64,000 nucleotides of DNA from Nymphaea colorata (Eukaryota; Streptophyta; Magnoliopsida; Nymphaeales; Nymphaeaceae): NCBI RefSeq assembly GCF_008831285.2, contig NC_045139.1:15916354-15980353 (forward strand), given 5' to 3'. The translations under genes were made by a program, and so were the position numbers. Positions 24,733 to 48,068 of the stretch are shown in pieces. Below the pieces are notes generated by a model, which was not told where the DNA came from, made no database searches, and saw nothing but the letters and a program-made list of their open reading frames with translations. The stretch's first letter is position 1; each line of letters begins with the position of its first letter.

Positions 24733-25541
24733 ATGTCTAGAGAGAGGCTGGATGAGATAGGTAAGAAAATCAAGAGGGAAGCAGATGCCACAGATAGGAT
24801 GGGGAGAAGGCCCCTCTTGCTCAATCATTCAGGCACCCTCAATACGATAACCCCCTGTGCAGCCTGCAAGCTCTTGAGGCGTCGCTGTGCACAGGAGTGT
24901 CCCTTCTCTCCTTACTTCTCCCCCCATGAACCGCAGAAGTTTGCTTCTGTACACAAGGTCTTCGGCGCTAGCAACGTCTCCAAAATGCTCATGGTATTCT
25001 TCTTCATCTTCCTCGCCATCACTTTTCAAAAGGATTCAACTCAGAAGAAGGATTAATTGGTCTGAACCCGTTTTTGGAAAACGAGCAGAGATTTATGGAT
25101 TCTTGGGTGTCTGAAACTTGGGGACTTATCTTGTTTTGATCGGTCTTGTAGGAGGTGCCGGAGGACCGACGTGCCGACGCCGCTAACAGTTTGGTTTACG
25201 AAGCAAACGTGAGGCTCAGAGATCCAGTTTATGGATGCATGGGTGCAATTTCAGCACTGCAGCAGCAGGTGCAGTCCTTGCAGGCCGAGCTGAACGCCGT
25301 GAGAGGCGAGATATTGAAGTACAAGTACAGGGAGACCGCCAGCATCATGAACCAGTCCCATGCCTCCTTGCTCGATTCCACGGCCGCAGCCTCCGCCGTG
25401 GTGGTGGTCTCCCAGCCACAGCCGTCGGCCCCCCCTCCCCCAACCCAGCCGGCGCCGGCGGCCTCATCGTCCATGTACACCCAACCTTCATCTGTCGATT
25501 TTAGTTCCATTTCGAATGAAAGTGCTTCCTATTATGGTTGA
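24733..25541 (+). CDS. LBD15: LOB-domain (LBD) transcription factor, LBD15-like, 2 exons, 216 aa
   Basis: This is a plant-specific DNA-binding regulator of organ and vascular development acting in the nucleus. Exons are 24733-24993 and 25152-25541, with a 158-bp GT-AG intron at the class I LBD position (SKMLM joined to EVPEDRRADAANSLV). The LOB domain has the C-x2-C-x6-C-x3-C block (CAACKLLRRRCAQEC), then SPYF, the GAS block (FASVHKVFGASNVSKML), the RADAANSLVYEA segment, and a leucine-zipper-like stretch (LQQQVQSLQAEL). The N-terminus MSRERLDEIGKKIKREAD and the C-terminal YYG resemble Arabidopsis LBD15 as I recall it. The proline/serine-rich tail between them is variable, as is usual. The start is the ATG that gives this conserved N-terminus. 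No relative lies nearby. LBD15 orthology is inferred from memory. Confidence 0.95.
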
Positions 25542-28500
25542 ATCATGTGAAAAAATATACTTCTAATTTCGTTGATTCTGTGGACAATAACAGATGGTGG
25601 AGTATTGATTCGTTTTTACTTGTATTTTCTTGGGTTTTTTCCTCAATCCTTTAGAGTTTTGGCAATAAGAGAGAAACTGCAAGGAAGATCAACAAATTGT
25701 AGTGATTAAATCTGAACCTTTCTAGTTCTCGAAAGGTACTCTTTGTCCAGATGCGAGCCCGCATCGTTTCGTCACTCCAAAAGCAATTGATGAGCATGTA
25801 ATAAATACCAGCCGTGCATCATCACTACTACCCACTTCTTTCTGAACCGCTTTATTTTCCCCTATTCATCAATTTCCTCTCCAAATAACCGCAGATTCTG
25901 TCCTGTTGCCAACATCATGCTATATACCAACATGTTCGTATGACTGCAATCATGAAGGAGTACTTCTCTCAGTAGTTCACCATCACCGTCGTCGTCATCA
26001 TCATCATCACTCTCTCTCTCTCTCTCTCTCTCTCTTTTTGTCCATTCTTTTCGTCTTCTTATCAATGAAGAACGACGAAGAAGTGTTCGTTTCCTGTAAC
26101 ATCACACAGCAGGGATCTGGACTTGTAAGGTAAGGCCAGATCTTCCATACTTGGGAAACATTGGTTTAGAAACAGAAAGGTATAGGATAAACTGGTTTAC
26201 AAAAGTCAGTGACCGAAGAAATTCCACTTCCACTTATGGCATGGGGCCTGTTGATCATGATTCTGCAGCCATTATAATCTGCAGCTTAAACTAGGTTCAG
26301 GCGGAAAGTATGTGGAACCATTTTCGCCGAAGCCATTAACATTCTTTTTTTGGTAAAGCAACCAAGGAAGAACAAGGAGGCAGTGAGAATGGAGACAGTG
26401 TACGAAGTCGGGGAAAAGTCATGGGTAGGCTGTCCTTCATTGCTGTTAGTGAATGATAGCGGAGTTGGTGCAGTGGCCGCCATGATCGGTGGGTCTTCAA
26501 CTTGCAAATGTAGAAGCAGATGGGAATATTGGGAATTCACTCACCACTGCAACTTGGAATGGTTCCAGGAGTTTGGTAAAACAGGACCTGAATTTTTTGC
26601 CTGGTTCATGTGCATTAAAGCCTAAAGGTCATCCTCTTTCTTTTTTAATTGTTTTTCTCTTCTTTTTTGCTGGTACTTTATTTTTGAGCTTTAAAAAGGT
26701 ATTAATGTTCCTTATATAGTGTTTGGAGACAATGTCGTTTTGTGTGAAATACTTAGCAAATTTCTATGGCCTTTTTGGCAATCAAGCATGGAATATTAGG
26801 CAAACAGGCAGAATTCCCTGCATTAGTAATTTAGTAAAAAAAAGGGAAAAAAAGCAGAATTTTCACTTAGGAAAAGAGAAAATAGTATGTGGAAAACGTA
26901 CAAAAGATGCAAATTTACGGAAAAAGCGAAAAGCACCATGTTTTTTTACCATAAATATGAGATAACCTGCTAGTTTTTGATACGGCTTGCAAAATATTGT
27001 TAAAATGAATTTGACGATATTGTTAGGATGTAATAGTCTCCTCTTACATTGTTTGGACTCTGATTGACCGATTTTGGTTACTAAAAATATATATGCAAAA
27101 GATGCTAACAATTGGCTTTCTTATATGTCAACTAAAATATTATGATTTCATGTTCATTCATCCAAATTGATCCATATATCGGAATTAGAAGAATCGATTG
27201 AGCCTATATCTTTTCTTGAAATGAATATTAGTGAAGGCCCTTACTATATAATCATGAACGCTTATACATAAAAAAAAAAAAAAAAAAAAACTGCAATGTT
27301 TTAGGGCGGACATTGAAGCATGGTTTCTGTTTCCCCATGGATGAAGGAAACATTAAATTTAATTCGGTTCTTCTGATGAATGCAGGAAGCTTTTCAAGAG
27401 GTGGCCAAATTAAAGTTTTTTTTTTTTTTTCCTTCGACTAAAGGAAACAGATCTGCACTCAAAGAAGTTCGTCTTCACAGCTAAGAAAGAAATGTCATGC
27501 TCAGTTTCTGAAAATATGCAACTAACGAGGCACCAACGAAGCATATGCGACAGATCTGCCTGTTTGATTTCTTCGATTTTCTGGCAGATCTGCTGTTTTA
27601 TTTATTTTGTTAAGTGGGATTCAGGCAGCAGGGTTGATCGTTAGCAGATCACGCGAGGGAATGATCAATAGATGGCAGGGACATTAGAGCCTTAGTTTCT
27701 CCCCATGGATCTATTGACCACACTAACACCTTCACTGTTGAAATATGAAGATCAATAGCCACTACGTTCTCATATGCCAAGCAAATAACATTCTCAAAAT
27801 TGGCTGATACCTCCACGGTTTATTTGTCTCATCATCAAACAAAGTGTGGGAACTCATCTTCATCACTACCCATTATCATGGTCGCAGTTGGGCAGAATCA
27901 GTTCCTGAAAGTCTTCTTAGTTTCTGTCGTATTAGTGAGTCATGTTTCAGTACAACCCCTCCCCATCATGCCGCCATTGATTTACTCACTCAATCACTCA
28001 ATGATGGAGAAGTACAGTAGAGTGCTTTAACAATCTGATTCGGTAGATTATGTGTTCTGTCCACATCAAGACGACGTCTCAACATGAATCTTGATGCTAA
28101 CAGATGCAATAAGCAATAAAAAAGACCAAGAGTGAACAGAAATCCCGGCCCGCTTCTACATCCAACAGCCTGTTGCTCGAAGGTGGGCTGCCTGTCTTGC
28201 TAACCTCCACTGAAGGCTGCTTCTGAACAAGGGGTTTACTGTAGTCATTGTAGGGGAGGATAGGGTGGCGTTGTCATTTGTGGACGATCTCCGCCATACT
28301 CTTCTGTTTATGGTTTTGGCCAAATCCTAGTTTACTTGGCGTGCGGAATTCTACCAAAAAAAGTACATTTTCAGGTTATCAAATAGAAAATAAAAGACAA
28401 AATCGTCGCTTGTCTATGTTTTAATATTGTTTCATCAGTTCATATTTTATTCTTGTTTTAAGTATTTTGGAATCAGTGCAGACAATATTAAAAAAAATAA

Positions 28501-29329
28501 TTACAAGAGCTCCATTTCTATACATACTTTACATTATTGCTTGCTTTTCAATCATTTTCTTTCAGTTCCATGGATGTCATAATATTCTCATGGATTTTTT
28601 TTTTATGTAGAAACTGAAAACTACGGTTAATTAATCAGGCAAAGCTGGTAGCATGAAATAATTAGATTATTATGTTGCACTACACGATGCTACTGGGGTG
28701 CATTTAATTTCGATGTTTATCGAGGTTACCGTTGCATGTGATGTGAAGATATTTGAAATTTTGTTTATTTCAAGCTACAGTTTTAAATCTTATCCAATTT
28801 GTGTTTGATCGCTCACTTTTTTTTTTATTCTTATAAAAAGTTTGGTAGAAGGGGGGTCGTGGCTGGTGGTTGAGGCAAGATTGCACCACTGGAGCGTCTA
28901 GAGCATGATCTATGATCGTGGCTGCGACTATGTGGAACTACTCGGAATTGGATTTTTGGATCTGTGAAAATGAATCCGGATGCAGTTAAACGTTAAAGAT
29001 CCAACGTCGACATGATGTCATGTTTGGATTTCTAATGGGATTTGGAAGCGAAGTTCAGATTTGGACTTTGGATTTCGATGTAACAAGCAAACATGGAGTT
29101 GAGTTTGGATTTGGGTGACATTAAACCCCATTGTATGACCCGAATATATAATTGAAATTTTAGTAATGGTAGGTGAAGGCATGTTTACCTTAGAATTTTG
29201 AAAGTTAAGATGTTCCATCTACGGGTTTTCCTTTTTATTATATTAGTGGCCTATATTTAGGCAACTGTTAGAAATATTATGCCAACATCATTCAGAAATA
29301 AAGGAGATACATTCTCTCTCTCTCTCTCT

Positions 29330-29383
<54 letters not shown>

Positions 29384-31220
29384 AGGGCTTACTTTCGCAT
29401 AAATGGACATCGACATGCAAGAAAAATTAAATTTATACTTTGTTTGGCTTGCCAACAATGATTGATTCTTGGCATATTCTTACTTTGATACGATTCGAAT
29501 TGAGACCCTCTTCGATCTAGAACATATAAATACATATATAGTTGTCTGATGTGGATAATATATCCACTGATATTAAAACTATCTACTTCAGTACTCCGAG
29601 GTCAAATTAAATATCAGAAGACAATAGCTTAGTTTTCCGTTCTTCAGATCAAATTGAGCTTCTCATGCATTGTCATGTACGCTTTGTAGGTCAAATTTTA
29701 CGTGAAACTCGTCATATGCAATTGCGGCCTACCATGCTATTGTTCTGCGACATGAACAGCTCAATTTGGCATATGAGTGCTATTTGTTTAGTCTAGTTAA
29801 CTTTATATTAACTTGTACTTGAAGATGCATTCTGGTTCCTTGCTTCTTATGAACAACGTAAGGGGAAAGTTTGGAATTGGAACCAAATTGGTTAGTTAAG
29901 GAATAATATATACCGGGCTACTTAGGTTGGAAACATAAAAAGAATTAGACAACTTCGGGATGAAGGAGATGTTAACAACCCATTATTTAGAAAAGATGCT
30001 TGAATGCCCTCTAATCCCTCTATATACATATATGATCTTAAGAGCAATTTGATGGGTAAAATATATTATAGCTAGGTTTATCCATCTTTTCAAGTTACGT
30101 AGTTTTCTTAATAATTAAAAAGTTAACTGCTCGTATAACATGAAAATATTGATAACTAAAAAATCATATTTTTCATGAAAATAACCTGAATTAAAGCATG
30201 CTTTATAACTAAAACAGTATTCATAAAGATGTTTGTAATGTACATATTTTGGTAAAAATATTTATATGGCCAAGCCTTACAAGGATAGGGCTGGAGAAAT
30301 TTAGGTTGTAGTTAATGCTGAGCAGGGTCTTCAAAAACTTGACACCGGTTAGCCATCTATTCTTAATTTCCGATGGGATAGGCACTCAACTTTGTATTCT
30401 TAAAGTACTAGAGTGTGGGCAGATGTAGTTTATTAATGATTTCGATCTTGGAAATATCCGTCTTACTGCCTCATTCGCCAACATTAAGCACAAATTAAGA
30501 GGAAGCTAATTCGGAACTCAAATTAATTGTTGTTATTTTGATTTGTATATTTCATAATAGCGATCAAAGGTTTGTTATGGCTCACCCTAATTACGATCTT
30601 ATGCACATAATCATTTAGGAGATAGCGAGCTTATGAATAGTCATAACCATGGCTCTCTAAAAGTTTTTATCGACATTCTAAAACTATGGGGAATGATAGT
30701 CTAACAAGCCCCAAAGGCACAGTAACGTTGTGTTGAGGTTGCGGAGCAACTCAACCTAATCCCCATTACAAATGAGAGCACAAGTTAACTATTTCGTTTA
30801 TTATCAACTTGGTAGAAAAAATCAATTTTGGGAAGACTTTGCTTAAGTTCTTTTTATTTATGTCGCCTGTAAAAGGTGAGGGAACCGGCAAAAGCCTCAA
30901 AAGAACAAGCAGCCAATTTAAAATTTGTAGGGAAACACGCATTGGTACTTCTGTGCCAGATTATGCCTTTCATTATCTATATTTCTCACGTAGTTTGGTT
31001 TTTGACTTCTGAAAAAGAGGGTCCAAATTCAAAATTCTGAAGTTCATAATGCGGATTTAGAGAAGAGAGAGGGTTCCACAACCTGGTTTGCCAAGAAAAA
31101 TTACAACATGAATAAATAGTGGAAATAGTACGATCAATAGAGGCTTTCCTTCCCAGAAGAAAATCTTTTGATCTGCACATCTATGGAATGAATTTCTTAG
31201 GGTGTTCAGGCGGAGACTCG
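25542..31220. other. Intergenic between the LBD and aminotransferase genes
   Basis: Open frames are short and unrecognised, including overlapping frames near 26.3-26.6 kb on both strands. Simple repeats are the only clear structure: a CT run near 26010-26035, poly(A) at about 27269-27290, poly(T) near 27417-27430, and a CT/TA compound repeat at 29313-29381. Confidence 0.6.
29313..29381. repeat. (CT)n(TA)n compound microsatellite
   Basis: Nine CT units run into a TA tract of about 25 units. Unlike the two at 139 and 8684, it is not followed by a family-1 MITE copy. Confidence 0.95.
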
Positions 31221-36077
<4,857 letters not shown>

Positions 36078-38042
36078 ATACCAAAAGGCAGAAGCTATTT
36101 GGTCAAACTAATTCCTTGGGGGGCTGCTCGCAGAACAGGAGCTTCCTGTGGTTGGACTCCTCACTAGTAGCCCAACTCCTTAGTCACTTCTTCCTCTGTT
36201 TTTGCACCTTTGACCTCCTTCTTGTCGCTCTCGTTCTTCGCCTTCCTGATCAAAAAACCTAGGCGCACACTGAAGCATAATCGATCAGCTTCTTTCCTGC
36301 TACATTTACTTGTTCCTCCACTGAATTTTGGATCAGTGGTGTATAACCGAACTCTGAAGTTTCTTTCAGGAGAATGATCAGAACGCTGATGCCCTTCAGC
36401 TTGTGATAAGGGCAGACCAGATATTCAGTTCAGAAAGGTTCCTACGTTCTTGAAAAATGGTACAGAGACTTCAACGGTGGGCGCGTTCGCGTGATGTTCG
36501 GTTGGACTTCAGACATCTTTCTCGATGACTTCATGACTATCGAAATAAAAAGTTACCGGAAAATTTTTGAGCAAATTCTGTTCAATGGTGATCATTGATC
36601 AGGCAGGTGCGGTAAAACGGCTAGGAAATCTTTTTTCCGATAAGCAAAGTGCCAGGGAAAAGTTTTGCCGACCAACTTTTTTGAGTTAGCTCGATCCTAC
36701 ACAACGATGCAGGCCGGAGTAGAGCTCATCTTATTAAACCAAACAAGCTTTGCGCGTTACAGGTTGCCTTCACCATGGCGTCGCCAAGTTTGTAATTTAG
36801 TACAAGTGCCAGATTTCCTTCACCTTAACGTTACTTTGTTTGTAATTTAATACAAGTGCCATGAAGTGCTCTCACAATATGTCTGGATGGAGAGAGATAT
36901 TTTGAGGAGGCAAAAGCTTCTTTTCATTTCTTTTCATTGTTAGGGTTTAGGGCTGCTTTAGAACCTCAATATAATGAAGAGAGAAATACCCCTCAACTAA
37001 GTATCACACACCCACTGTTTGCAGTCGTGAGTCACAGAAATAAAACTGACACCCAGACTTTCATTTATCCACAGTTTGCAGTTTTGAGTCACAAAAATCA
37101 AACTAACCAAGTCATTACGCTCCTTCAACCTGAGATTTGTTTTACATGATGTTCATTATTGACTACGTGGAATTATATCTGTGAGTGTATATATATTCCA
37201 GGATGATCCAAATTAATCACGTATAAAGATGATTCTACTCATTGATATGATACGGAAAATGTTCAAGTTAGCCTCTTAATAGGCCCCATCCACCCAAAAG
37301 GAAACGAAAAAAACCCAAACACCTTAACAGAGTACCCTGGCGTGTTTGATAGCTAGATTTTCTTCTTTGGTTGTATTTCTATCAGGACGCAAGTTACAGG
37401 GATTTTTTCTCCAAGTCAGTTTTTTTTTTTTTTCAACTTTCTGGATTTCAGAAAAAAAAAATGTAGGATGAACTAAATTATTTGGATAATTCCACCCCTG
37501 TTTGCGGCCTCCTTGTAGGAAAAAGAAAAAGACTTTTACTCGCAGCTGAAAGTTGTTCAGAACGTGGTCAGGCTCGTCCACATTAGGTGGGGTTCAGAGG
37601 GGACTTATATGCCTTTGCGGCAGGAGATGAGGCGTCCCTTATGCTTTATAAGGTCTCGCATCATAAGAGCGCATCTGCAAGAGCTGCTCTATATCCTTGT
37701 GTGGTGAGTTTTAGGTTTTTCTGCAAAGCATCTCTGTGGCATCTATACGTGCTCTCTCTTGATTCTTTCAGTGCATGACTGAGCAGATTCAGGAGAATTA
37801 CATCCAGGTTTCTTATTTTCATGTGTTCTCGACTCAGATCATTGTTGGCATCGAAGCTTTCTGCAATAATATGCGCCAAAGCCACTGATAATAAGAAAAA
37901 TATTCATATTACAGCATGTAGATCCATGTACTTTCAGGGAAGAAAATCCTATCGCCAAGTTTAAGCGTCGTTATTTGCTAAAGCTCTCTACGGATTATAC
38001 CCATAGGCAAATAGTATAATACCAAACAGAGCATGAATCTCC
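36078..38042. other. Intergenic between the aminotransferase and peroxidase A
   Basis: No gene recognised. There are short direct repeats: tttgtaattta(g/a)tacaagtgcc near 36790-36860, and a (c/a)tgtttgcagt...gagtcaca motif repeated near 37015-37105. Minus-strand frames at 37885-37661 and 37581-37324 show no family resemblance that I can name. Confidence 0.5.
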
Positions 38043-39716
<1,674 letters not shown>

Positions 39717-42700
39717 TCTGTTTTTACCACTTAATTAGCGGTAGTGAATGTGTTGTAGCATGGTGGTAGTATTTAAAAGCTTTCAATCCAGGTTGAACAA
39801 TCTGCAGGCCTTGGTTAATTTCTTCACTTGCCCACCTTACCTAATGCGACCGAAAGCTACGTGGAATCAAAGAAATCGTCGCTTGTTCAGACGAGTCCGG
39901 CGTCCTCAACATAGAAAATTTGCTCATTCGCATTTCGTTGTTCGATTGACCAAACAGATCATGATTATGTTCGTTAAAGTTCCACCATTAAATCTAGAAA
40001 CAAGTCCATGCGCCACAAAGTTTAGGTGCTAAGCTCCCAATCTCATTGGCAAACTCTTTTGCACGGCACTTCTGCGTTTTCAGGGAAGAACTAAAGGACA
40101 AAAAGAAAACAGGGAGGAGGCAATCTCCAGGAAAGATTTGCTCATCTTGACATGATATCTAGTATAAAGCACACCTATCTCTTTTTTCTTTGTTGTCTAA
40201 TCTTGGTGAATCAAACTTTATGTATATGATTTACCAGAAGAAACTGGTCTAATTTAAATGATTGTGATGTGCTTCCAAGTTATTCAACAAAGAAGTCTAC
40301 GTTCTTCAACATATCAAACTCGGCAATTCAAAATCAACTTTTTAATGGAGAAACACGACAGAACCAACAATCTTGCACATAAACAGGTGGGGATCTTGTT
40401 GACTTGGTCAATTTTTCTAATCCTTTATTCTGATTATATCAACCGTTTCGACCAAATATGCTGTCCACACAGATTTTCTTCAAAGGCCAACCGCTTCCGG
40501 TTGGCTTGTTTTGACTCTTCTTCAACTAAGAATCAAAAGCGAGTAAATCGGCAACAGAAACTCCCAACTAGAAAATGTGAACTGCTGATTCTCAAATTGA
40601 CATTGAGGGAGGAGCAACAAAACCCGTAGCGATTTCAGTCTCCACTCGAAAGATAAAACTAGATTTTGTTAAACCAAAACGACAAACTAATTTTTCTTCT
40701 CAGATCCAACTTGGGTTGGTCTCGAAAAGGTCTAGAACTAATTTTTTTCCCCTCAATGATCAGCAAAAGAGAAAAAAACGGGATCGTTCCTTGCCGTGAT
40801 AAAATAACTAAGCTACTAAGACCCCATAATCTTCCCTTTGGTTGAAGCTTCTAAAGATTTGGGCACTAATTTACTTTCTCCGTTGAAAAATTTATCCTGC
40901 AGAGAATAGTTTTTCATTTCACCAATTCCAATATAGGAAGCCACAATTCAAACATGAGGGTTGCTTTTTTGACAGAAACCTCCATGACTGCTACCTAACT
41001 CCAAAAACTTACCCTACTCTGCTTCAAGCACAGCAAAAACAACCTTTTTCTAGCCTAAATTCTAAGACTCCAATTGGCAAAACATAACATCAAATTAAAT
41101 TTAATGACCAACTACTGTAGTTGGCAAAACAGTGACTCGAATCAGCTGAAGTCATAAATTTTTAGAGTGCATCTTTTTTCATGAATAAATGAAAAAGGTA
41201 AGTTTGTAAGGACTTCGTATTTGATTTTTTTTCATCAACTAAAACAAAATAGTATGTATATGAGTATTTGTGTATGTTAAGTTATGATATTAAGAGTGAT
41301 TAGCCAAGCAGTTTCGGAGTTCAAGAATGGAACCTTCCAACCACCGAATTATTAGAAAAAAAGCACAAAGAAGGCTACGTTACAGGATAGCCAAAGCTTT
41401 TTTTTCGTTTGGGGGAAGCATGTGAAGCACTTTGACAGAACCCCACTCATCGCTGTCGATGACTCATTCCTTATCATTTTTTCTAGGGTCGAGAACACGC
41501 CAAAAAGCTCCAAGACAAATTCCTCTCCGAACATCTCGACATACTTTTGTATTGTTTAATAAAATTTCGCCATCTATAAGTGATCTGCATGATTGGCTTC
41601 ACAAGAATCAAATTTTTTTTATTACATTTTTACGAAAAAAAATATGTTTTCAAAATTCATCAAACTTTGACATATTTTTTGCTATCAATTTTTGAAAATT
41701 AACAAAAAACTACACCTGAATGATCTTAGTTACCATTTTGATCAAATTTACATCTATAAGTAAATTTTGTGGAATTCCTTTGCAACCATGACAAATTAGT
41801 GCAATATGGATTTTATCATGAATCTTTTCCTACATCAGCAAAAGCATGTCACATCAAATCTACTCCAAATATGAAGTAATTAAACGAACCCTTGCTTGAG
41901 AGTTGGTGATATAGGAAGTAGATATCCATTCAATTGACTTAATTTATAGCTGGTTGACAAGGTGGCCTGGATTGGGACTGAAAAGCTGGATTAATACGGG
42001 GTGGATATGAGCTGGTACTCAATTTTGTCAAAGAAGAATCAGTTTTTTTAGAGTGTCTATAATTTGATTGCCACATTATATTGTGACATTTAAATTTATG
42101 TATATTATATCATATTTTGGTTGATAACGTAAAAAAAAATCTAAAATGTGTATATCAAGTATGTAGGTGGCAAGGTGGTCCACCTCATATAGAGACTCGT
42201 GTTTGAATCCTAGAGTGGTTACTGTCACATTCTAGTGTGTTCTTCCTCTAAATTGTAAAAAGTCTTGAAACATGTTATGTGAACCCAAAAGAAATGACAC
42301 AGAGGAGGGGAGACGGTGGCGGGGGAAGTAGAATGAACCACTCATTCTTATTAAAAAAAAAAGAACATAGAAGAATATATGAAGAATATAAACAATATTA
42401 TATACAGATAATTTTTTGCTTAAAGGAGCCAAGCCAAAACAACAATGCATATAAATTGGCTTGAGGGGCAAAACCAAGGGGGCTAGCAAGGGCCCTGCAT
42501 CCTTTACTCCCTCTGATTTTGAAAAATAAAAATTTTAATATTTAACGTTCAAAATATTTTAATTTAACTCCTATAAAAATTTACAAAATTATATAACAGC
42601 TTTCTAAAAAAAAGAAAAACAAACTATATCCGCCAGTGGGTGGGTCTCCATGAGATAATGCTTTTCCACTTCCTCATTCTGTAAACACAATGCATGTATG

Positions 42701-44306
42701 TTGGTGGGTTCAGCCGCCCTTTGTAGCTGGTCACTAGCACATGACTATGTCTCCTTCGAAGCAATAAGTTAACGAGATAGAACAAGTATAGTATGAACTT
42801 AAAAAATGAAGCTATTAATATGCAAGTTGAAGGAAAGTGAGGATCACAATGTAAGACACCGAAAGCAAGCAAGCTTAATACTTGATGGGGATGGGAAGAA
42901 AGTAGGAGCTTCAGCTCTTCAGTGAAGCATTAAAGATGAAATACTTGTTCTGCTCATATATCCTCTCAACTGGATCAGAGAGGATGGTCTAATTTTGAGT
43001 TTTTCCATAATCTTTAGAATCGATTCGCGAACGGAATCGGCAAGCTATGAAAGCGTCTGAAAACCAACTTCAGAAAAAAAAGGGGAAGCGGATTAGTTTG
43101 CAAATGATCAACAGTCACAAACAAAATATTTAAAAACAAAGCCTGAAACTATTACTGACAATTTAACTTTTATGTATGTTGAGATGGGTATTTGGTAACG
43201 GCAGATATGACCAGAACAGCGTTTAGTTGGGGATGACGACTTTTCTCCCATCTACTCTTCTTCTTAATGAAGCTGCCATTGAGCTTCGACCTCTTTAAAA
43301 TTTACGGCCAAATTGACGGAGAAAGATTGCCGACGCCGGCTATTAAAAGCAGCAAAGTTGTTGGAACGGTGACGGGGAATCCAATTCTGATTGGATATCC
43401 GACCGGACCACTTTACATCAATTGGAAACTGGAAAACAGTAAACAGAAAATCCCATGGAATTCGGTTTTGAGAAAATAGACATCCGACCCGATTCTGTTT
43501 TGACTTTAGTGTTGCTTAAAAATCGGATCTGACTATGAATATCAGCTTTTTATGGCCGGTTAACGTAGTAAAGAGGGAACCGAATTAGGGGAACTAGTCA
43601 TAAAAGGTCAATTTTCTTGAAATATCAAATATAGAAAGAGAATTTTTTTTATGGGTCTGAGTCTTCCGCCATTGATTGCATATAATTTTACATAATTATA
43701 TGGAAGGCTTATTACAGCAACAAAATCTTAATTCATCACTTGCAGAGAATCAGAAAGCAATAAAAACAGAGTAATCTAAGTCATGACAGTTCATTACTCA
43801 TTCATTCTCTGAGAAATGATTGGGAAAAAAATAAATGGGGAGTCGAGCGAATCGATGGTCGTTAATGGAATCAAATCTGCTATTTGCTGTCGTGGTTGGG
43901 TGGGCCTTCACCATCCGCCACCGTCCGCTACCCAAAAACTGTAAAAAAAGTAATAAAGGAAAAGAGGAAGGAGAAGAGCCAAAGAAGGAAACGTCTCTGC
44001 GGAATTTATGTGAGGGGACACCTCCGTTGACGGCCGGCGTTCTGCCCATCGCTTCCTTTGAAGGCTTCAAATGTTTGAACGAGGAGATAACCGAGAAGTG
44101 TCGGAAGGGTGTGATCCGCCGACTCCCTCGCCTCCCGGCCCGTGCCTTGATTGATCTATGCCTCTCTGTCTCCATCCACATTATTTTTTGGAGGGCCCAG
44201 AAGATTAGAAAACGAATCTTGACTTGGCTTTTGCGTTCAAACTTAGGCGTTAAGAGAGATGGAGAGCAGGGCATTCTTCCTTCTCCGGGCGCATGAGGGT
44301 TTTCCG
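39717..44306. other. Shared upstream region of divergent peroxidases A and B
   Basis: A 4.6-kb AT-rich spacer lies between the two head-to-head start codons. Frames of up to 123 aa (40258-40629, plus) have no recognisable content. In the last 500 bp, overlapping frames on both strands (43835-44296 plus, 44313-43798 minus) are long because the local GC content rises towards peroxidase B. I do not call either one a gene. Confidence 0.5.
39769..39779 (-). promoter_or_regulatory. TATA-like box of peroxidase A
   Basis: On the minus strand, cttttaaatac lies about 55-65 nt upstream of the peroxidase A start codon, a spacing that allows a leader of about 20-35 nt. It is a single motif call in AT-rich DNA. 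Confidence 0.4.
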
Positions 44307-46864
<2,558 letters not shown>

Positions 46865-46910
46865 TCGGCGCTAACCGGAGAAGGCCCCCGTCTGTATATA
46901 TTTTACTTTT

Positions 46911-46933
46911 GACCGGCCGGCCGGCCGGCCGGG
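46911..46933. repeat. (CCGG)n tetranucleotide repeat in the 3' region of peroxidase B
   Basis: About five CCGG units follow roughly 50 nt after the stop codon. The tract is fully self-complementary and densely CpG. Confidence 0.9.
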
Positions 46934-47626
46934 GTGTCTGCTACGCCGGCGAACTTACCCAATTCAATTGAAGCAGCCCGTGTGTTCTTAGAGATGATGG
47001 TGTACCTGTAGATCTTCATCTCCACCGCCCTTGAGACACATGGTGTTCAGTAAACATAAAAACTCGAGTTTCAATTGTTCCAGCTCGAGTAAATCTCAGA
47101 ATGAATGGGGAAAAATTTTGTGCGCAACTTTTATTTGCGTAGCTCCAATCTTTTTGGCGCGTGGCAACTAATGATTGGATGTGCTGTGTTTAAAACTGAC
47201 GTGTCATGTTGTCATTGGTCAATATGTGCTTGACTTTTCCACTCGTGCATGATTGACATCAGAGCTGAGTTGGGTCGGGTTTTTTTTTTTTTTTTAAGTG
47301 TTTGTTGAAATTAGTTGGGACTGATGATCAAGATCTTGTCCGGACTTGGGCAAGTTGTTCTTCCGAGGATCACGTACCGGACCAAGTGGTGTGACAACAA
47401 ATAGATTGAAATTTTGCACTATGCTTATTTATTCATTTGGACTAATTTAATCGGGAAAGAGGAAAAAAGAGGGTGATTAATTTATCCTTATTTATTCCTA
47501 TGCTTAATAACTTAGGATATTTAAAATATTCGAGGCTGATTTCTAATCCGTGTTAGGTGAAATCCGCGGGTTACAACTGCAGATTTGCAGTCCACAGACA
47601 TTGTAAAATATGGGGCTCGGGAGGAG

Positions 47627-48068
47627 TAAAGATGTTAACAGATCCGGTTCAATTCGGATAATTTTTAAATTGTATTTCTGGATATTCACATATTCAGATT
47701 CGAATTTGGATTTAAATACCAACAAAGAAATGTCGTGTCTGAATTCGAAATCCAATTTCACAATTCGAATCTGATCTAAATCTGTTTTTCACATTCATAT
47801 TCGGATCTGAATCTTAATTTTGAACAGAATCTGGACAACTTTTAAGAGCATTAGGTGTATGATATTTATTTTTAAAACTAAATCCAATCTGATCCAAATC
47901 CGAACATGATCAGATATTTATGTATATCCAAATCCAAATCCAAATCCAATCAGATGTACTTTCTTAAATCTGATCGGATTTCTGAATTGGATATTAATTT
48001 TCTTTTGATATCCGATTTTTTCGGAACAGTTCCGTAGGATATCCGATCCAAAACGGATATATTGGTAT
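47627..48068. mobile_element. hAT-type MITE rich in atccga/tcggat motifs, 442 bp
   Basis: It is bounded by a perfect 8-bp direct repeat gggaggag (47619-47626 and 48069-48076). The left end taaagatgttaacagatccg and the complement of the right end (ataccaatatatccg...) are imperfect inverted repeats. The start resembles the tagggatgtcaacggatc termini common in plant hAT MITEs. The interior is made of many variants of a(a/t)tcc(g/a)a(a/t). Confidence 0.8.

Noticed and set aside
30050-30270. Faint similarity to 720-870 (taacttaaattaaaacat and ttcataaa-like strings)
   Set aside because: Both are very AT-rich and the similarity is too weak by eye to call a shared repeat.
40258-40629. 123-codon plus-strand frame between peroxidases A and B
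   Set aside because: Low-complexity composition, no motif and no splice or promoter context; it looks like chance.
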